A stretch of 64,000 bases of DNA from Eucalyptus grandis (lineage: Eukaryota > Streptophyta > Magnoliopsida > Myrtales > Myrtaceae): contig NC_052613.1 of assembly GCF_016545825.1 (NCBI RefSeq), forward strand, positions 37,149,790 to 37,213,789, in the 5' to 3' direction. Numbering within the stretch: position 1 is the first letter of the stretch; each line of letters starts with the position of its first letter. The position numbers were made by a program, and so were the translations under genes. Below the pieces are notes generated by a model, which was not told the origin of the DNA, did not search any database, and saw only the letters and a program-made list of their open reading frames with translations. Positions 46,206 to 58,119 of this stretch are shown piece by piece.

Positions 46206-48249
46206 CGGTGTTTTGACAAATAATAAAATCACCACTTCAATTTGTCTTTCTTGCCTCAAAAAAAAAAAAAAAATTTGATTGTCTTTCCAAATATAAATCA
46301 CACTAAAAATAGGTGAAAAGTATCTTAGGATTGCCCATAAAAAATAAAATAGGCATCTTAATTCATTTGGTATAGAAATAACGCCCACTCACTTACACAA
46401 TTGAATCACCATGTGCTAGCTTACTCACCCTAGACTAGACTTAGCTGCAATTTTTCCGAATTCATACCAATTCGCACTTTAATTTTGAGTTATTCACGAT
46501 GCAAATAAATTTTATTAGGAATACACTAAATTTGTCCAACAGTCCTTTCTTCACTAGGTTTTTCTCTTTTATCTCAAAAAAAATATTTTATGATTACACT
46601 ATAATTTAGCATTTATATGGAAAAATGTTTTGCTCGCAACTTGCGTTACATTGACTTTAAATTCTTTTAAATTATTCCTAACACGTGAGATGTGAGGTGA
46701 TGATGGTGGTGACTTTCTCTTTTTATCTAAAAAAAAAGAAGATTTAGAGCCACCTTGCATTGATTTTGAATGATTTTAAACTATTCCTAGCAGTAATCAT
46801 GTGGGTACCTTTTCTCTTTTATCTAAAATAATGTTTTTCATGCAAGGTGGGTAACCATTACCTACACTTTAAATAAATTGTTAACATAGCAGGAAATACT
46901 TATCTTGAAGCAATCAATCTCTACTTAGCTAGAAAATCACATGAGTAATTGTGTATATGATTTTGCAATCTTTTAAAGTTTTTGGATTTTCACTTATTGA
47001 AAGCTAATTTGCATGCACCGTAATGATAAAATGCCCAACCAATATGACATGCAACACAGTTAAAGATTAGCACGGCCAAGGCACAGTCTCCTTTCTTTTA
47101 ATTTATTTTCTTTCATTTCTACTCAGGCCATGGACGTGTGACAATGGAAGAGATAAAACGAGATTCATCGCTTGGCTAAAATCTCTTTCACCACATGCTT
47201 AAAGCTCAAAATTTAGGTGTCGATTTGGCCTCTGAGCCCCCACCAGAAGTACAAACATTTTGCTCTTTATTCGAATAAGATCAAAATGTTTGTCCATGGA
47301 AGACGCATTACTCTCTCTTCATGACAATTAGCACTCCTAATCATCCTTATGCCTACAAATCACAAGACCCTCCTCCACTTATATATAATTTTTCTTTCAC
47401 ACCCAAACTCTTTTACCTTTTGCCGTGCCAAGCCCAATAAAAAAGAATTAGCTCATTCGGCAATAAGGAAGAATTACCTCATTCGGCAATGTCAAAATTG
47501 CTAGCAGAGAATTACTTTTTTAAAGGGAAGAAGGAAACGCAACTATTGATGAATGCATGCAAGGACCAACATAATAAAATTTATCGGCTGCTGTGCTATT
47601 TTTGGAAAATAAAAAGAGCAAAAAAAATTGAGGGGAAATTTTCCATCCAAATCCTCTATCTCCTCCCCCTCTGCCAAAATTCGAGCAGCTTCCATTTTCT
47701 AAAACCTTCCAATGCACCTATGTTTCTTTTATAACTAGAGTAAGGTATTATTCTAAAGCATGAATTTTTTTAAATTTTCTCGAGTTTTGAGGGGTGGTTT
47801 GAAAAGTGACCAAATGCCTTTTACGCTCTTTATGGGAGGGAGAAGAGGAGTGTCACTTCTTCACTTTTTATTTATTTATTATTATCTTTTTTTATTTAAT
47901 TCGCAGTGCTAAAGTGTCGTCTAGGGTACATTTGATTGGAGTCTGGTCCCAAGTTCATCTGCTCCTATTCCCTTTTTCATGGAGCAGCAGAGGGTGGCGG
48001 GGAGGGGCCATTTCATGCTCATCCATCGCGCTCGTCGCACCGCCTCGCTCTTCTTGAGCCGTTGGTTCCTCTTTCTTTCTTCTCCTAGTCTAATTTTCTA
48101 CAAAACTTCCCTATTTTTTGGGACCTCTATCTTCAATTTGTTTTCCAAACACCTTTCTAATTTGCTGAGATAGGAGAGGAGCTACCCTCGCAATATTAGC
48201 AAAATATCAATAACATTGTACACGCAAACACAACTTGGTATCAATTTTG
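46205..48249. other. AT-rich spacer, no gene seen
   Basis: Short frames and homopolymers only. No terminal repeats, tRNA or recognisable protein was found. Confidence 0.55.
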
Positions 48250-49770
48250 TGTTGGAAATTTCTTGTAATATGAGCTTACATTAATTAATTGATTTTCTAT
48301 TTTAAATAATCGGGTTAATGGATATTTCAATATTTATTAAATCCTTAAGTGATCTTATTGAAATTAATTTTGGTATCTATTAATAGCGGGCAATTATGTT
48401 TAACTGAAATCTATAATGGAAATATCCCAGTTGACACTCTATTAGTTAAGATTTGTTAGATCCCATTTCTAACTTATAAAATAGTAAGTTATACCTATAT
48501 GTTACCGGAAAACTATTATATTAAAATAGGTCATAAAGAAGAAGATCTAACATTTTGATAGATCTTTAATTATTAGAGCGAAACGGATACGCTTTAATTT
48601 TGCTATGCTTATTGATCTTGGTATTTTACAATCATATATGAATCCAATTCTTCTTGATTGATTAGTTGTTTATGTTAATAATTTTTTACATGTGGTATCA
48701 GAGCTTGTCATATATGATTGTAGAACCCAACTTATTTATTTTTTTAACAACATTCAAAATTTTCCTCTTTGAGCTAAATATGGACGTTATTTTTTTGTGT
48801 AGATTTTTTGCTTGATTGATCTTGAAACCATAGGGTTTTTGTTCTACATGTCGAGATCTTTCCAACCATATATAATTTGTATAATTTCATTGAGAATTGA
48901 GAGAGAATTTTAAATTTGAAATTCTATGGTCAATATATGAAAAAGTTCTAGAAGTTTCAAATTACTTGCAATTGATTGATGTTCGTTGTAAATTGTTGCA
49001 TGTTTATTGTTATATATATGTTTTAGCATCCTTTTGTTGTATTAAAGTAAGTTTTTAGAGCTTAAATTTAAGAAATCCAAAATTCGGCCATTGGAGGCTT
49101 AGATCCGAAATTTTGAAGCTTGTATGTGGAAGATTTACTCGTTTTTTCTTCGTTTAATTCATTCTAGTCAATTATATTGATGATATATGCAAGACCCATG
49201 GAGAAATTTCATCAAAAATCAAATATTATAGGTGTTTTTGGAGCTTCGGGTCGAAAACAGGTCGTGCGACCCGGTTTGTAGGAAATTCGGGACCCGGCTA
49301 GAGGTTGAAGAAGATCTCCAGCCAAGGCGGGCCAATGGATGGGCGTAAGCCCATCGTTTTATTTTTTTATTTTTTATGTTTCAGGTTCTGGGCTACGCCC
49401 AGAACCTTGTTTTTAATGCTGGTCTGGGCTCACGCCCAGAACCTTTTCTTTTATTGGTTCATGGGCGTGAGCCCAAAACCAAAAATAAGAACAAATAGTA
49501 TTATGGGCCATTAAAATAAAACAGCCCAATTCGTGGGCCGTGTGAAGGCTTGGACCGCGCTGGGTTGGGGCCTGTGGTCCGATCCTGGCTGCTCGCAGGT
49601 CAGGCCCTGCGGTCTGATCCGGGCTGCTCGTAGGTCAGGGCCTGTGGGTATGGTCCGAAATATTAAAATAATAATTTTATACATTTTGAACCCGTAGTTC
49701 CAAAATAGCTTGACAAGAAAATTAATAAAAAAAAAAATACAACTACTACTTGTAAGTAATAAGCTCTTCA
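48250..49770 (+). mobile_element. Copia-type LTR retrotransposon remnant: 5' LTR, primer site and leader
   Basis: 48250-48690 begins TGTTGGAAAT and ends TTTTTTACA, a 441-bp candidate LTR. Two bases on, at 48693-48704, is TGGTATCAGAGC, the tRNA-iMet primer site. The following kilobase is non-coding leader. It includes tandem words 'gggc(t/g)acgcccagaacc' (49330-49470) and two copies of 'cctg(t/c)ggtc(c/t)gatcc' followed by 'ggctgctcg' (49570-49640). No gag or pol follows and no second LTR was found, so this is a 5' fragment or a non-autonomous derivative; the right limit is approximate. Confidence 0.75.
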
Positions 49771-50427
49771 ATGAGTATTAATAGTGTTAAATGAATATAC
49801 CCGCAACGGACATATCTCCTACTTCTTAGTTCTTAGGATGGATTGTAAGGTTGCTACTTAATTTTTTATCTGGCTAAATCTTTTAGAAGCAAATTTACCT
49901 CTAATTTTGGTGAAATGGTGGCTCTATTGGTTTGGGTGCCACAACCACTCGACCTCCATCACCCCTTCCACCACCACTACTTCCAACCTCCGCTGCCACG
50001 GTCAAACCACCACCACCACCACCGTCGCCTCTCGGTTTAAGCCTCATGGATGGGTCGTGAGTGGATTAAACACCTAGTTCAGTCCATTAAACTCTTAAAA
50101 CCTCGTTGATTTTGTAAAGTCAATGTAGGCAAACCTACAATTAAACATCACCGTTCGCACATTAATCACACAACGAGAATCAGGCAAGCAAATCCTAAGA
50201 ACCAGTGAATGAAACCACCCTCCATCCCATTTTCACAGCTTCTTCAAAGACAAATCCAAATGAAATATAACTCCTGCTTATAATAATAATCAAAAGAAAA
50301 CTTAATAGTCGTGCTTCACGGAAATTCAACAAGCTTGACCAGGAGGGACCATTGAATAGAAAAAGTGAGCTACGATATGATTGGAAAAGTTAGAAAATAT
50401 AACTAAAATAAGCCAATGAAATGTCAT
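49771..50427. other. Spacer, no gene seen
   Basis: A short (CCA/CAC)-rich patch near 49970-50030 could come from an old coding sequence, but no frame persists. Confidence 0.5.
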
Positions 50428-50430
50428 TCA

Positions 50431-51421
50431 GGGTGCGTTTGGAAACTGCTTTGGAAAGGGCTTTGGGGGGCTAAAGATCTTTAGGCCAAAATGAGAGTGT
50501 TTGGGAACTACTTTCGAAGGGGCTTATGGAGGAAGCTAGCATTTGCAAGGCTGAAAGCCCAAGGCGGGTCCTAGGTGCCTTGGGCTTTCAAAGATTCTCA
50601 GAATGCCCAAGGTACTGTTCATCGTCTTCCTTCTCCAACCATGCCGCCGATCAGAGACGAGTTCGAGAGGCCGGTGAGGTCACGGCTGAGGTCGGCGAGG
50701 TCACGGCGACCATCACCGGCGAGTCGCGGCAACGGCCTGTGAGTCCCGGCGACAGCACGCAAGTCGCGTCGCCTCGACAGCTCTGGTTCGTGCTCTTTGG
50801 GTTGCGGCAGCTTTGGTTCGCGCTCTCTGGGTGAGGTCGGGCGACCTCGCGGCGACCAGCGTGACCCAGATCCGGGTCGGCCGGAGGTCGCGCGACCTCG
50901 GGCGCGACCCGGATCTAGTCATCGTGAGGTTGCGCGACCTCCGGCGACCAGAACTCGGGGTCGCCGCGAGGTCGTGCGACCTCAAGCAACCCAGATCCGG
51001 GTCGCGCCGGTCGCCGCGAGGTCGCCCAACCTCCGGCGGACCCGGATCGGGTCGGGCGACCTCCGTGAAGGGCCACCGGGGGTTGCACGGGGTCGGGCGA
51101 CCCTCGCCGAGGTCGCCCGACCTTGGGCGGCCCTCGTCGGTCCTCTCCAGGGCTGCCCGAGGCCGCCGGCGGCCACCTTCCTCGCCGGCGACCGCCCGCC
51201 TTGCCGGTCAATTTTTTTATTTTTCTTTTGATAATTTTTTTTTGTCACCAAAGCTTTTTGCAAATATTAATTTCCCCAAACACCATTTTACTCAAAGATA
51301 CTTCAAATGGGCTTTCAAAGTACAATTTACCAAACACACTTTGCATTTTAAAAATACCTTTAACTCAAAGGTTTTTGCATTTCCCTAAAGACTTTCCCCA
51401 AAAGTCTTCCCAAACGCACCC
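50431..51421. mobile_element. PIF/Harbinger (Tourist)-like element with GC-rich core
   Basis: The ends are GGGTGCGTTTGG (50431) and CCAAACGCACCC (51410-51421), with weaker mirrored similarity for about 45 bp. The flanking 3-bp repeat TCA fits the TNA target of PIF/Harbinger elements. The arms are AT-rich, but 50630-51205 is very GC-rich and carries about eight copies of a GGTCGNGCGACC palindrome (near 50835, 50886, 50930, 50969, 51021, 51051, 51090 and 51110). No transposase is visible. The core may be captured host DNA (inference). Confidence 0.75.
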
Positions 51422-52297
51422 TCAATTAGGTTGAATTAGGTGGGAGAGTTAAGTACTTACTTTATAAATAATTAATTAAAATGCGATGTGGTTTTTAAGT
51501 GTTTTTGTCCATATAATCACGCTTTTCAGCGCATTCGCTTGCTTTGATCTGCTCAGAAACACTCACCAGGTACATCAACGTTCGCCGCTAGAGAGAGTCT
51601 TCCGAATCTCCTGGGGGCAGAAAGAGAGAGAGCGCGAGAGAGAGAGAGAGAGTGGATGAAGGAGAGAGAGAAAGGAGGAACTTCAAATTTAGGAGGAACT
51701 TCAAGTTTTCTCCCAAAGTCTGAATCGTACTTAATGCCTCTCCAAGCATCGAATGTACCAAGAAGGCTGTTTTTGTTTTCGCGACACATGAAAGCAAGTG
51801 GACAGGCTCCTGCATTTCTCTCTTTTTTAGATCGGTCGAGACTGACTCTCGAATTTCAGACTTTAACTTTTGTTTCTTTCACTTAAATAGAGCCTAATGG
51901 CAGAGTCTTCCGGAACTGCTTTTGGTTGATAGTAGACCTTTTTTTTTTGTCAGACAAATTTGAACTTCTCAAGAGAAGAGAAGAGTAGGATAGTGCGATT
52001 TATACAAGATCTCTCTGGAATAAAAGTGAGAGAACTCACTCTGGTTAACAATTGATTCCCTCCCTTTTCTATTTTTTGTTGGGTAGAGAACAAGATTTTG
52101 TTCATTTTCCTTATTATCTTTTTTCTTGTTGTGAATATCTTTTTTCTTCTTCTAAAGACTCCCAGAATTCCCAAAATCCTGATGGAGAGGAAGCAACAAG
52201 TGGGGTTTGGCTTTATGACGCAGGGCGAGGCAATAGTATTTACTAAAATATTTTTAAAAAGTACATTAAAAAGCAATTTCTCATAACCAGTTCGATT
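51422..52297. other. Spacer, no gene assigned
   Basis: Contains a GA-rich run near 51617-51680. No recognisable protein or repeat end. Confidence 0.5.
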
Positions 52298-52306
52298 TTT
52301 GGTCAA

Positions 52307-52442
52307 TTTTTTTTTTTGGTAACCCAGGGAATCTTGTAAGCCAACGGATAAGAATCCCTAACGACGTCTCTAGATTCGAACTTCTCCCCTTCGTGAGGGG
52401 GAGAGAGCTCGAATTAGCTGTGCCGCTAAGGGCGGTGGTATC
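52307..52442 (-). mobile_element. tRNA-derived SINE
   Basis: On the - strand the element starts near 52442, contains 'tagcggcacagc' (A-box-like) and 'agttcgaatct' (matching the B-box consensus GTTCGANTC), and ends 'ccctgggttacc' before an A run. The flanks carry the direct repeat TTTGGTCAA at 52298-52306 and 52443-52451. Size (about 136 bp), polymerase-III boxes, A tail and target duplication all fit a SINE. Confidence 0.7.
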
Positions 52443-52669
52443 TTTGGTCAACTTTCATTGTTATAAAAAAACCTCAAACTATCGCACGTCAATCCGTGAT
52501 CTTTCCTCTAGGTCCTACTCCTTTAACCAAATTTCAATCATGAACTCGGGGCAGAAGCATGAAACTCAAAGAGGAACTTTGGCAATGTTTTCCAATCAAA
52601 TAAAGAAAAATAATATCTTTAGTTAAGCTGGTTCGATTTAAAGAAAAATATTACTCTATATAAAGAGTA

Positions 52670-52880
52670 CTCATGATGAGATTTGGAAAACGATATTATT
52701 ATTGATGAGACCGGTTTCATGGATCCACCTGGGAATCGGATCGGACTGGCGGTTGATTTCTCGGTTAGATCCATCCAACTAACGGGTAATTCCGGTTCCA
52801 AAAAATTGGAACCGGTCCTTAGCTGGCGGTTCCGATTCTAGGTCGAGCCGTCCACCCGGACTATGCACACCCCTACCTAC
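52670..52880. mobile_element. Possible hAT-type element end, truncated
   Basis: Dense GGAACCGG/CCGGTTCC-type repeats at 52730-52850 run into 'gcacacccct' at about 52865. This resembles the right end of the 1853-2857 element (subterminal GGTCGGTCC repeats and a gctcacccct end). I found no matching left end or target duplication. Confidence 0.4.
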
Positions 52881-53575
52881 ATCCATGTACCTCGGTGGAG
52901 TTTGCATCACCAACACTTTCCATTTTTTCTTGGTATATAAGATTAGTACCCAAAAAAATCCTAAACTGAATTCATTGTAACATCTAAATTCATTATAAAA
53001 TCCCTTGAAATTCATTGTAAAATCTCTTGAATGGTGCTGGAAGAGAGGATATATTGTTGTATAAGTTTGGGTCTTTCAATGCAAGGGGTTAAGTCCCCTT
53101 CTCCACCATGGAGTGAAAATAATTTCTCATAATACTAAAAAATAAGATAAAAAATTATGGTTTTTCCTCTATGGCCAGAAAATAAAGGCTCGTGCGGCTC
53201 AAGGCAAAGGGCAAAAATCAGCAATTTACGGCATTATGACTAGAAACCATTATGACCAAAAGTGAAATATTTTCTTTTTTAATACGAACACAAAATTTAT
53301 ATTCTTGAAGTAGAAATTCATTTGATGGATGATGGAGGGGCGGTGGTGCGGCGTTGCCGGTGGCTGGGAGTGGTTGCGACGGATGGTGAACCGCAGCTGT
53401 TGGTAGTAAAAGAGGAAATAGGTCACCAATCAAGAAAATGGGAATATCTTTTTTGGGGATATTTCTCCAATTTTTCGCTGGCCCCACTTCTCTTCGCATC
53501 TAGGCGTGTTAGGTCAAGTGAGAACTAATTAACACCTTTTGGTTATCGATGGCAACAATACCATTGAAGTTTTGG

Positions 53576-53628
53576 TTTTTTTTTTTTTTTTTTTTTTGTG
53601 AAAGGTAAGAATATATCAATATTAATAA
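53576..53628 (-). mobile_element. Very short 5'-truncated LINE/SINE insertion
   Basis: A 22-base T run and about 30 bases of AT-rich sequence are bracketed by the 14-bp direct repeat CATTGAAGTTTTGG at 53562-53575 and 53629-53642. A poly-T adjoining a target duplication is the mark of a retroposed 3' end in reverse orientation. Confidence 0.75.
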
Positions 53629-53642
53629 CATTGAAGTTTTGG

Positions 53643-54285
53643 TTTTTTTCCCTTCCTTTTTGTTTAAAACCAATATCTCTTCATATGAGAGGTTGAAATA
53701 AGTACCCATTAGTAATACTTTCTAGATGGATGGATGAGAGTCGTATATCTGGACAATGAACAATTACACATCCACTTGCCCAACCCCTACACTCGCATAG
53801 TCCACAGAAAAATCATACAAAATCCAAAGCCTCCCACGGGTGAGAGTAATTATTGCCAATGCTTCTTGGACCTTGGCCATTTTTACTTATTATTTTTCAG
53901 TTTGATGAGACTCCCATTTAGTTGCCATTCAATTTCCATAGTCTCAATAGGTGCTTGGGCAAATTACTCCTAATTTTCAACCTAATATATAAAAAATTAC
54001 CACATTAATGAATAATATTTACTTATGCCACAAATTGAAACCACGTGCTCTCATTTGTAATAGCATCATGGAGGCCTGATTCCCCAAGCTTGTCCCGACC
54101 TAGTCAAAGTCACAAGTGACCGAAGCTATTAGACGGGCTCGACCTATGGCATTAGGATGAATGAAAGCACGGGATCCTAAGATTTCACCAAAGCCCATCC
54201 AATAGGCGCCTCCACCTAGGACACCGTGGTTCCAAATATATTTCCTCGCGACCACAACTACTACTTTATAAATAACAAACAATGG

Positions 54286-54316
<31 letters not shown>

Positions 54317-54412
54317 ACGAGGGGTTATTGCTTTTTTTTTTTTTTTTTTTTTCTAATTGGTTGGAAATGAGCAGTTCTCCTTGCCTCGGACTGTGGAGAG
54401 AGAAAAGGAGAT
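53643..54412. other. Spacer with poly-T runs
   Basis: No gene seen. Two long T runs (about 54286-54312 and 54331-54352) lie just before the G-box block. Confidence 0.5.
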
Positions 54413-54522
54413 TGGGAAGTGGAAGTTCTTCCAACGGGAAGGGGAGCAGAGCCACGTGGCGGCACCCCGCACCCACCCACCGGTTCACTTGGACGGCGGC
54501 CATGGAGCCCGTGGGTCCCATG
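54413..54522 (+). promoter_or_regulatory. G-box-containing GC-rich block, inverted relative of 45.57-45.68 kb
   Basis: It contains GCCACGTGGCGG and the order 'gaagtggaag ... gagcag ... gccacgtggcgg ... ccggttcactt ... ccatgg(a/g)(g)cccgtgggt'. The same order is found on the - strand at 45565-45675. It lies upstream of the PHD-finger remnant in its reading direction, as its relative lies upstream of the 43-44 kb gene. It could be a shared promoter/leader module or a transposon piece. Confidence 0.45.
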
Positions 54523-55021
54523 GAGCTTATAAGAAGGTAAAAAGTGAGAGGTTAAGAGAGTAGACGGACTGTGTAATTTATCTCTTTTTATTTCTTGCAT
54601 CAACTTTCAACAATGCTTAAATATCTAATTAAGAATTTTTTTTTTGTGATTTTTAACATGTCATGTATTTATGTTATATTTCTAGTTAAAATAAATGTTG
54701 GATGGGTATTTTTGGTGATAAAGACCCTTAATTTCCTAGCTTTTTTTTTTGTGGGGTTTATAATATTTATACTGTATAGAATTTCAAAATACTTTAGTAA
54801 AGAGATTTTGGTCAACTATAAATTCAGGGATTTCTTCTGTTTGTGAAGTGATGTAAATGAGGACAAGTACATAATGCTAAGGCTCATAAATTTTAAAGGG
54901 CTCCACATATAGTCTTTTCCATTGAATTTCCAAAGAATGCCCTTTTCGTTCATTAGCCACTTTTGACTGAAAACTTCCCTCATTTTTCTCCCTTGTGTCA
55001 AAAGAGGAAGAGCACCCTTTG

Positions 55022-55652
55022 CACACTCACGATGTCGATTGGTTTTCCAAAAAGGGGAGGGGGCGGAGGAGCCATTATGAGGCGATCCAATACAATGGAA
55101 ATCAATATGATCCGGTGAGTATTTTGCTTTTTATGAATTTTCCCTCTTTCTAGTCTTGTTCTTCGTGTTTTTCATTTCAGGTTGTTTAGGTTGTTTGTGT
55201 TGATGTATTGAGAATTGACTTTTTTCACATCAAATTTTACCTTATTGTTTAATCCTTTTTTTCCTGCAGGCCCTGTTTGCCTACAATGTGGTGACGGTGG
55301 CTTTTACGAGTCTTTGACATAGTGTCACCTATTGTCACGTTTGTCAAAAATATATTATTCACCGGTAAGTTTGCCCTCACATCCTTTATGGTTACATCAG
55401 GTAGGCCTAGTCAACAGCTCGTAGGTGCAGGTGTGCACATAGAACTATGTGATACATGTACACTCCTGTATCCAAGTTCAATTTATGTAAAAAATGCTCA
55501 CTATTTAAAAATAAATATGACTGTCTTTTTCCCTTGCTTTTTAGGTATTGCCTTGGAGCCATATTACAGCTCTCAACAAAGATGTTATTTGGCTATGTGA
55601 TGATTGTCAACCCATGCCTGAAAAGAAAAGTTGCACTTCCGAGGATGACTAA
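55022..55652 (+). pseudogene. PHD-finger-like protein fragment, broken
   Basis: A plausible first exon (ATG at 55032, donor gtgagt near 55117) is followed by an exon from 55270 reading VCLQCGDGGFYESLT, then TAG where Tyr is expected, then a Cys/His-rich block one base out of frame (HVCQKYIIH), a donor near 55362, an acceptor near 55544, 'YCLGAI', another frame change and finally VIWLCDDCQPMPEKKSC with a stop at 55650-55652. The Cys/His spacing and the WLCDDC end match the PHD-type zinc finger of plant chromatin-reader proteins. At least one nonsense and two frame changes mark it as a pseudogene. Upstream exons may be wrong. Confidence 0.65.
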
Positions 55653-55699
55653 GAGATTACATAAGATTTGAAAAAAGAAAAAAAAAATACTCCTCTAGA

Positions 55700-58119
55700 A
55701 AGGTTGGGAAAGAAGAAGGAGAGAAGAACTAGCAACTAGAAGTGGAGGAGGGTGAAGAATAGAAAAAAGAAGAAAATGAAGAAAATGCGGATGTTCTTGA
55801 TTAAAATAGTCTTGCAAGAGAGTTTATTTCTTTCTTAGAAACTTCTAGATTAGCCAACTTTTCCTTTAGCATCTCCATCTCCTTCATACCATCGACCAAT
55901 TTCTTCTCCATCTCCTATTAGGACTTGAGAACGGATGAGAAGCTTGTCTTTGTAGCTTCTTAGTTTGCTAATGCAGCTGCCAACTATTCCCCGAGTATTT
56001 CATTTTATTATGATACGGGAGGCTATTTTTGTTTCATATAAGTGGTATATGCTTGAAGTAGAGGGAGGTGCTCCAACTTTACAATTAGTTTCAATGCATT
56101 ACCTATATCATCATTGTTAATCGAAAGGCTATCATATTTCCACTGATGCGAGGACTCAGGTTTTCATCTTCAAATGCCAAAGCTGTCTCTTCTCCAATGC
56201 TTTCACATCCATTGGAGTTGGTTTGGACAGGTTTTTCAGGTGTTCCGCTGTCTAAAGTCAAACACAATCATTCCCTCACTATTAGTTAAATTCATACCAG
56301 AGTAAATGAGCCACTTAAAGTAAGCAATGCCATGAAACTTAATTTCTTAAAGTTCAAGCAGTCATTAACAAATGATGCTTGCAATCAACATGATTTAAAA
56401 AAATAAAAGCTTGTGTAGTCCACATGATAAACAAAAAAGAGAGAGAGAGAGAGAGAGAAATGATGTAATAGTATTAGAGCAATTATTATCTCTATTTCTC
56501 GAGCAATGCTTTGAATTTTACCAATTTAGTAATTTTGTCGAGGTGGCGCAATTTTAAAATAATATTTTCATTTTTTTCGTTTTTTTTTTCCTTTTCTTTT
56601 CCTTCTTGTTTGTCCTTGGACTTTCTTGCACTAGCAGGCAAGCCTCCGGCAAATCGGGCTAACCACTTGATGAATCAACTATCGTCGATATTGAATTTGA
56701 ATTAGATCAACAGGACAGATACTTGAAATACGTAAAGCAGCTAATTCGTTAAGCATCTTGTAACTATAGAGGCAAAATATTGACTAGAATGGGTTTTCAT
56801 GATTTACCTACTAATATGTTAATGTATGATAGAAAATCTATATGTTGATGGGGTTGAACTGAAAAATAATAACAAAATACCAACTTTATCAAAAATAGTA
56901 ATGAGCAGCTAAAATCTCTAGATAATTTGCTTTAAGTTTGATGAGAAAATAAAATGAATTTATTGAAAAGAAAAGATACGGTTGAATTAAAAATAATCAC
57001 AAAAATGCCTTATAATAAATAGTAATCAATACATGTTTGTTTAATATTGTTGCATTTATACAACATCTTATGGTTTCTTTAAAAACTTTTTTAGGTTATT
57101 GATGTCAATGTAAGAAAATATATGTTTAGAATTTTATGCTTAAGCAATTTATCTATAATCTAATTTCATAACTATATATGTGTATATGTCAACAACCATA
57201 ATTCTTTTCTTCTTTTTTTGTAACAGTGATTTATTTCAATATTTGCATGGAGATTGAAAAGGGTATCCAAACAAAAGAAGAGTTTAAAGGTTATGACTAT
57301 TTATGAAGAAAATTTAAGAGTTGCAACGATTGGTAACCAAGCAAACTCAAGGTATATCCACGATAAAACTCAAAGATGCAATCGTTTTGGATATATTGAT
57401 TTAATATATTTTCCTATAAAAAGTTTGTATTTGGATTATAATCATTTGGAATGAAGATTTACAGGATATCATTAGAGGCATTATGGCTCGTTATGATGTG
57501 TGTGTGACCGATCTTCATAATTGAAACTTCTCAAGTTTTTAAAATTTTTTCACTTATTTTTTGCTCTCTCTTTTATGTAACACGTCACCTATATTCACAA
57601 TTGATAATCAAGCGAAATAAAAAATAACTATTTGCATGAAATGATACTTACCATAATGGTCGATACAAGTTGGATAGAGTTGGCTCTATGGAGTTTAGAA
57701 TTTCAATAATAATTATAAAGATGACATCATTCCAAGTTTAAAATAGGTATCTTGACTTTGCCCAAATGAGCGCACCGGAATGAGAATAAGGTAGATATCA
57801 ATAACATCTACTAAAATACTTTAATGAAGACACTTAACAAAAAAACCCCGTAATAAAGAAATACCTAAATACTTACCATAGTTGGGATTTAGATTTCTAA
57901 TAAATTGATTGTGCCTAATTTGAATGCTCAATTATTATAATTCAATTTTTCAATCAATTTTAATTCCAAGATTTCACTTATTTATTTTGGAGGGGGACAT
58001 TTTTAAAATTTTAATCAACAAATATGTAAGCTTTTATGGTGGTAATTAATAGATCATGATTTCAATATATGTTTGTCGTCTAACCCAAAATGTTTGTTTA
58101 TAGAGGACACATCACTCCC
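55700..58119. other. AT-rich spacer with a possible coiled-coil remnant
   Basis: On the - strand, 55810-55920 reads MEKKLVDGMKEMEMLKEKL and onward, a heptad-like helix, preceded by frames with stops up to about 56200. It could be the tail of a dead transposase or host gene; I cannot name it. A (GA) run lies at about 56438-56458. The remainder shows nothing. Confidence 0.4.

Noticed and set aside
50526..51388. Long frames in the GC-rich core of the Harbinger-like element
   Set aside because: They overlap in every frame because stops are rare in GC-rich palindromic repeats. No conserved protein is recognisable.
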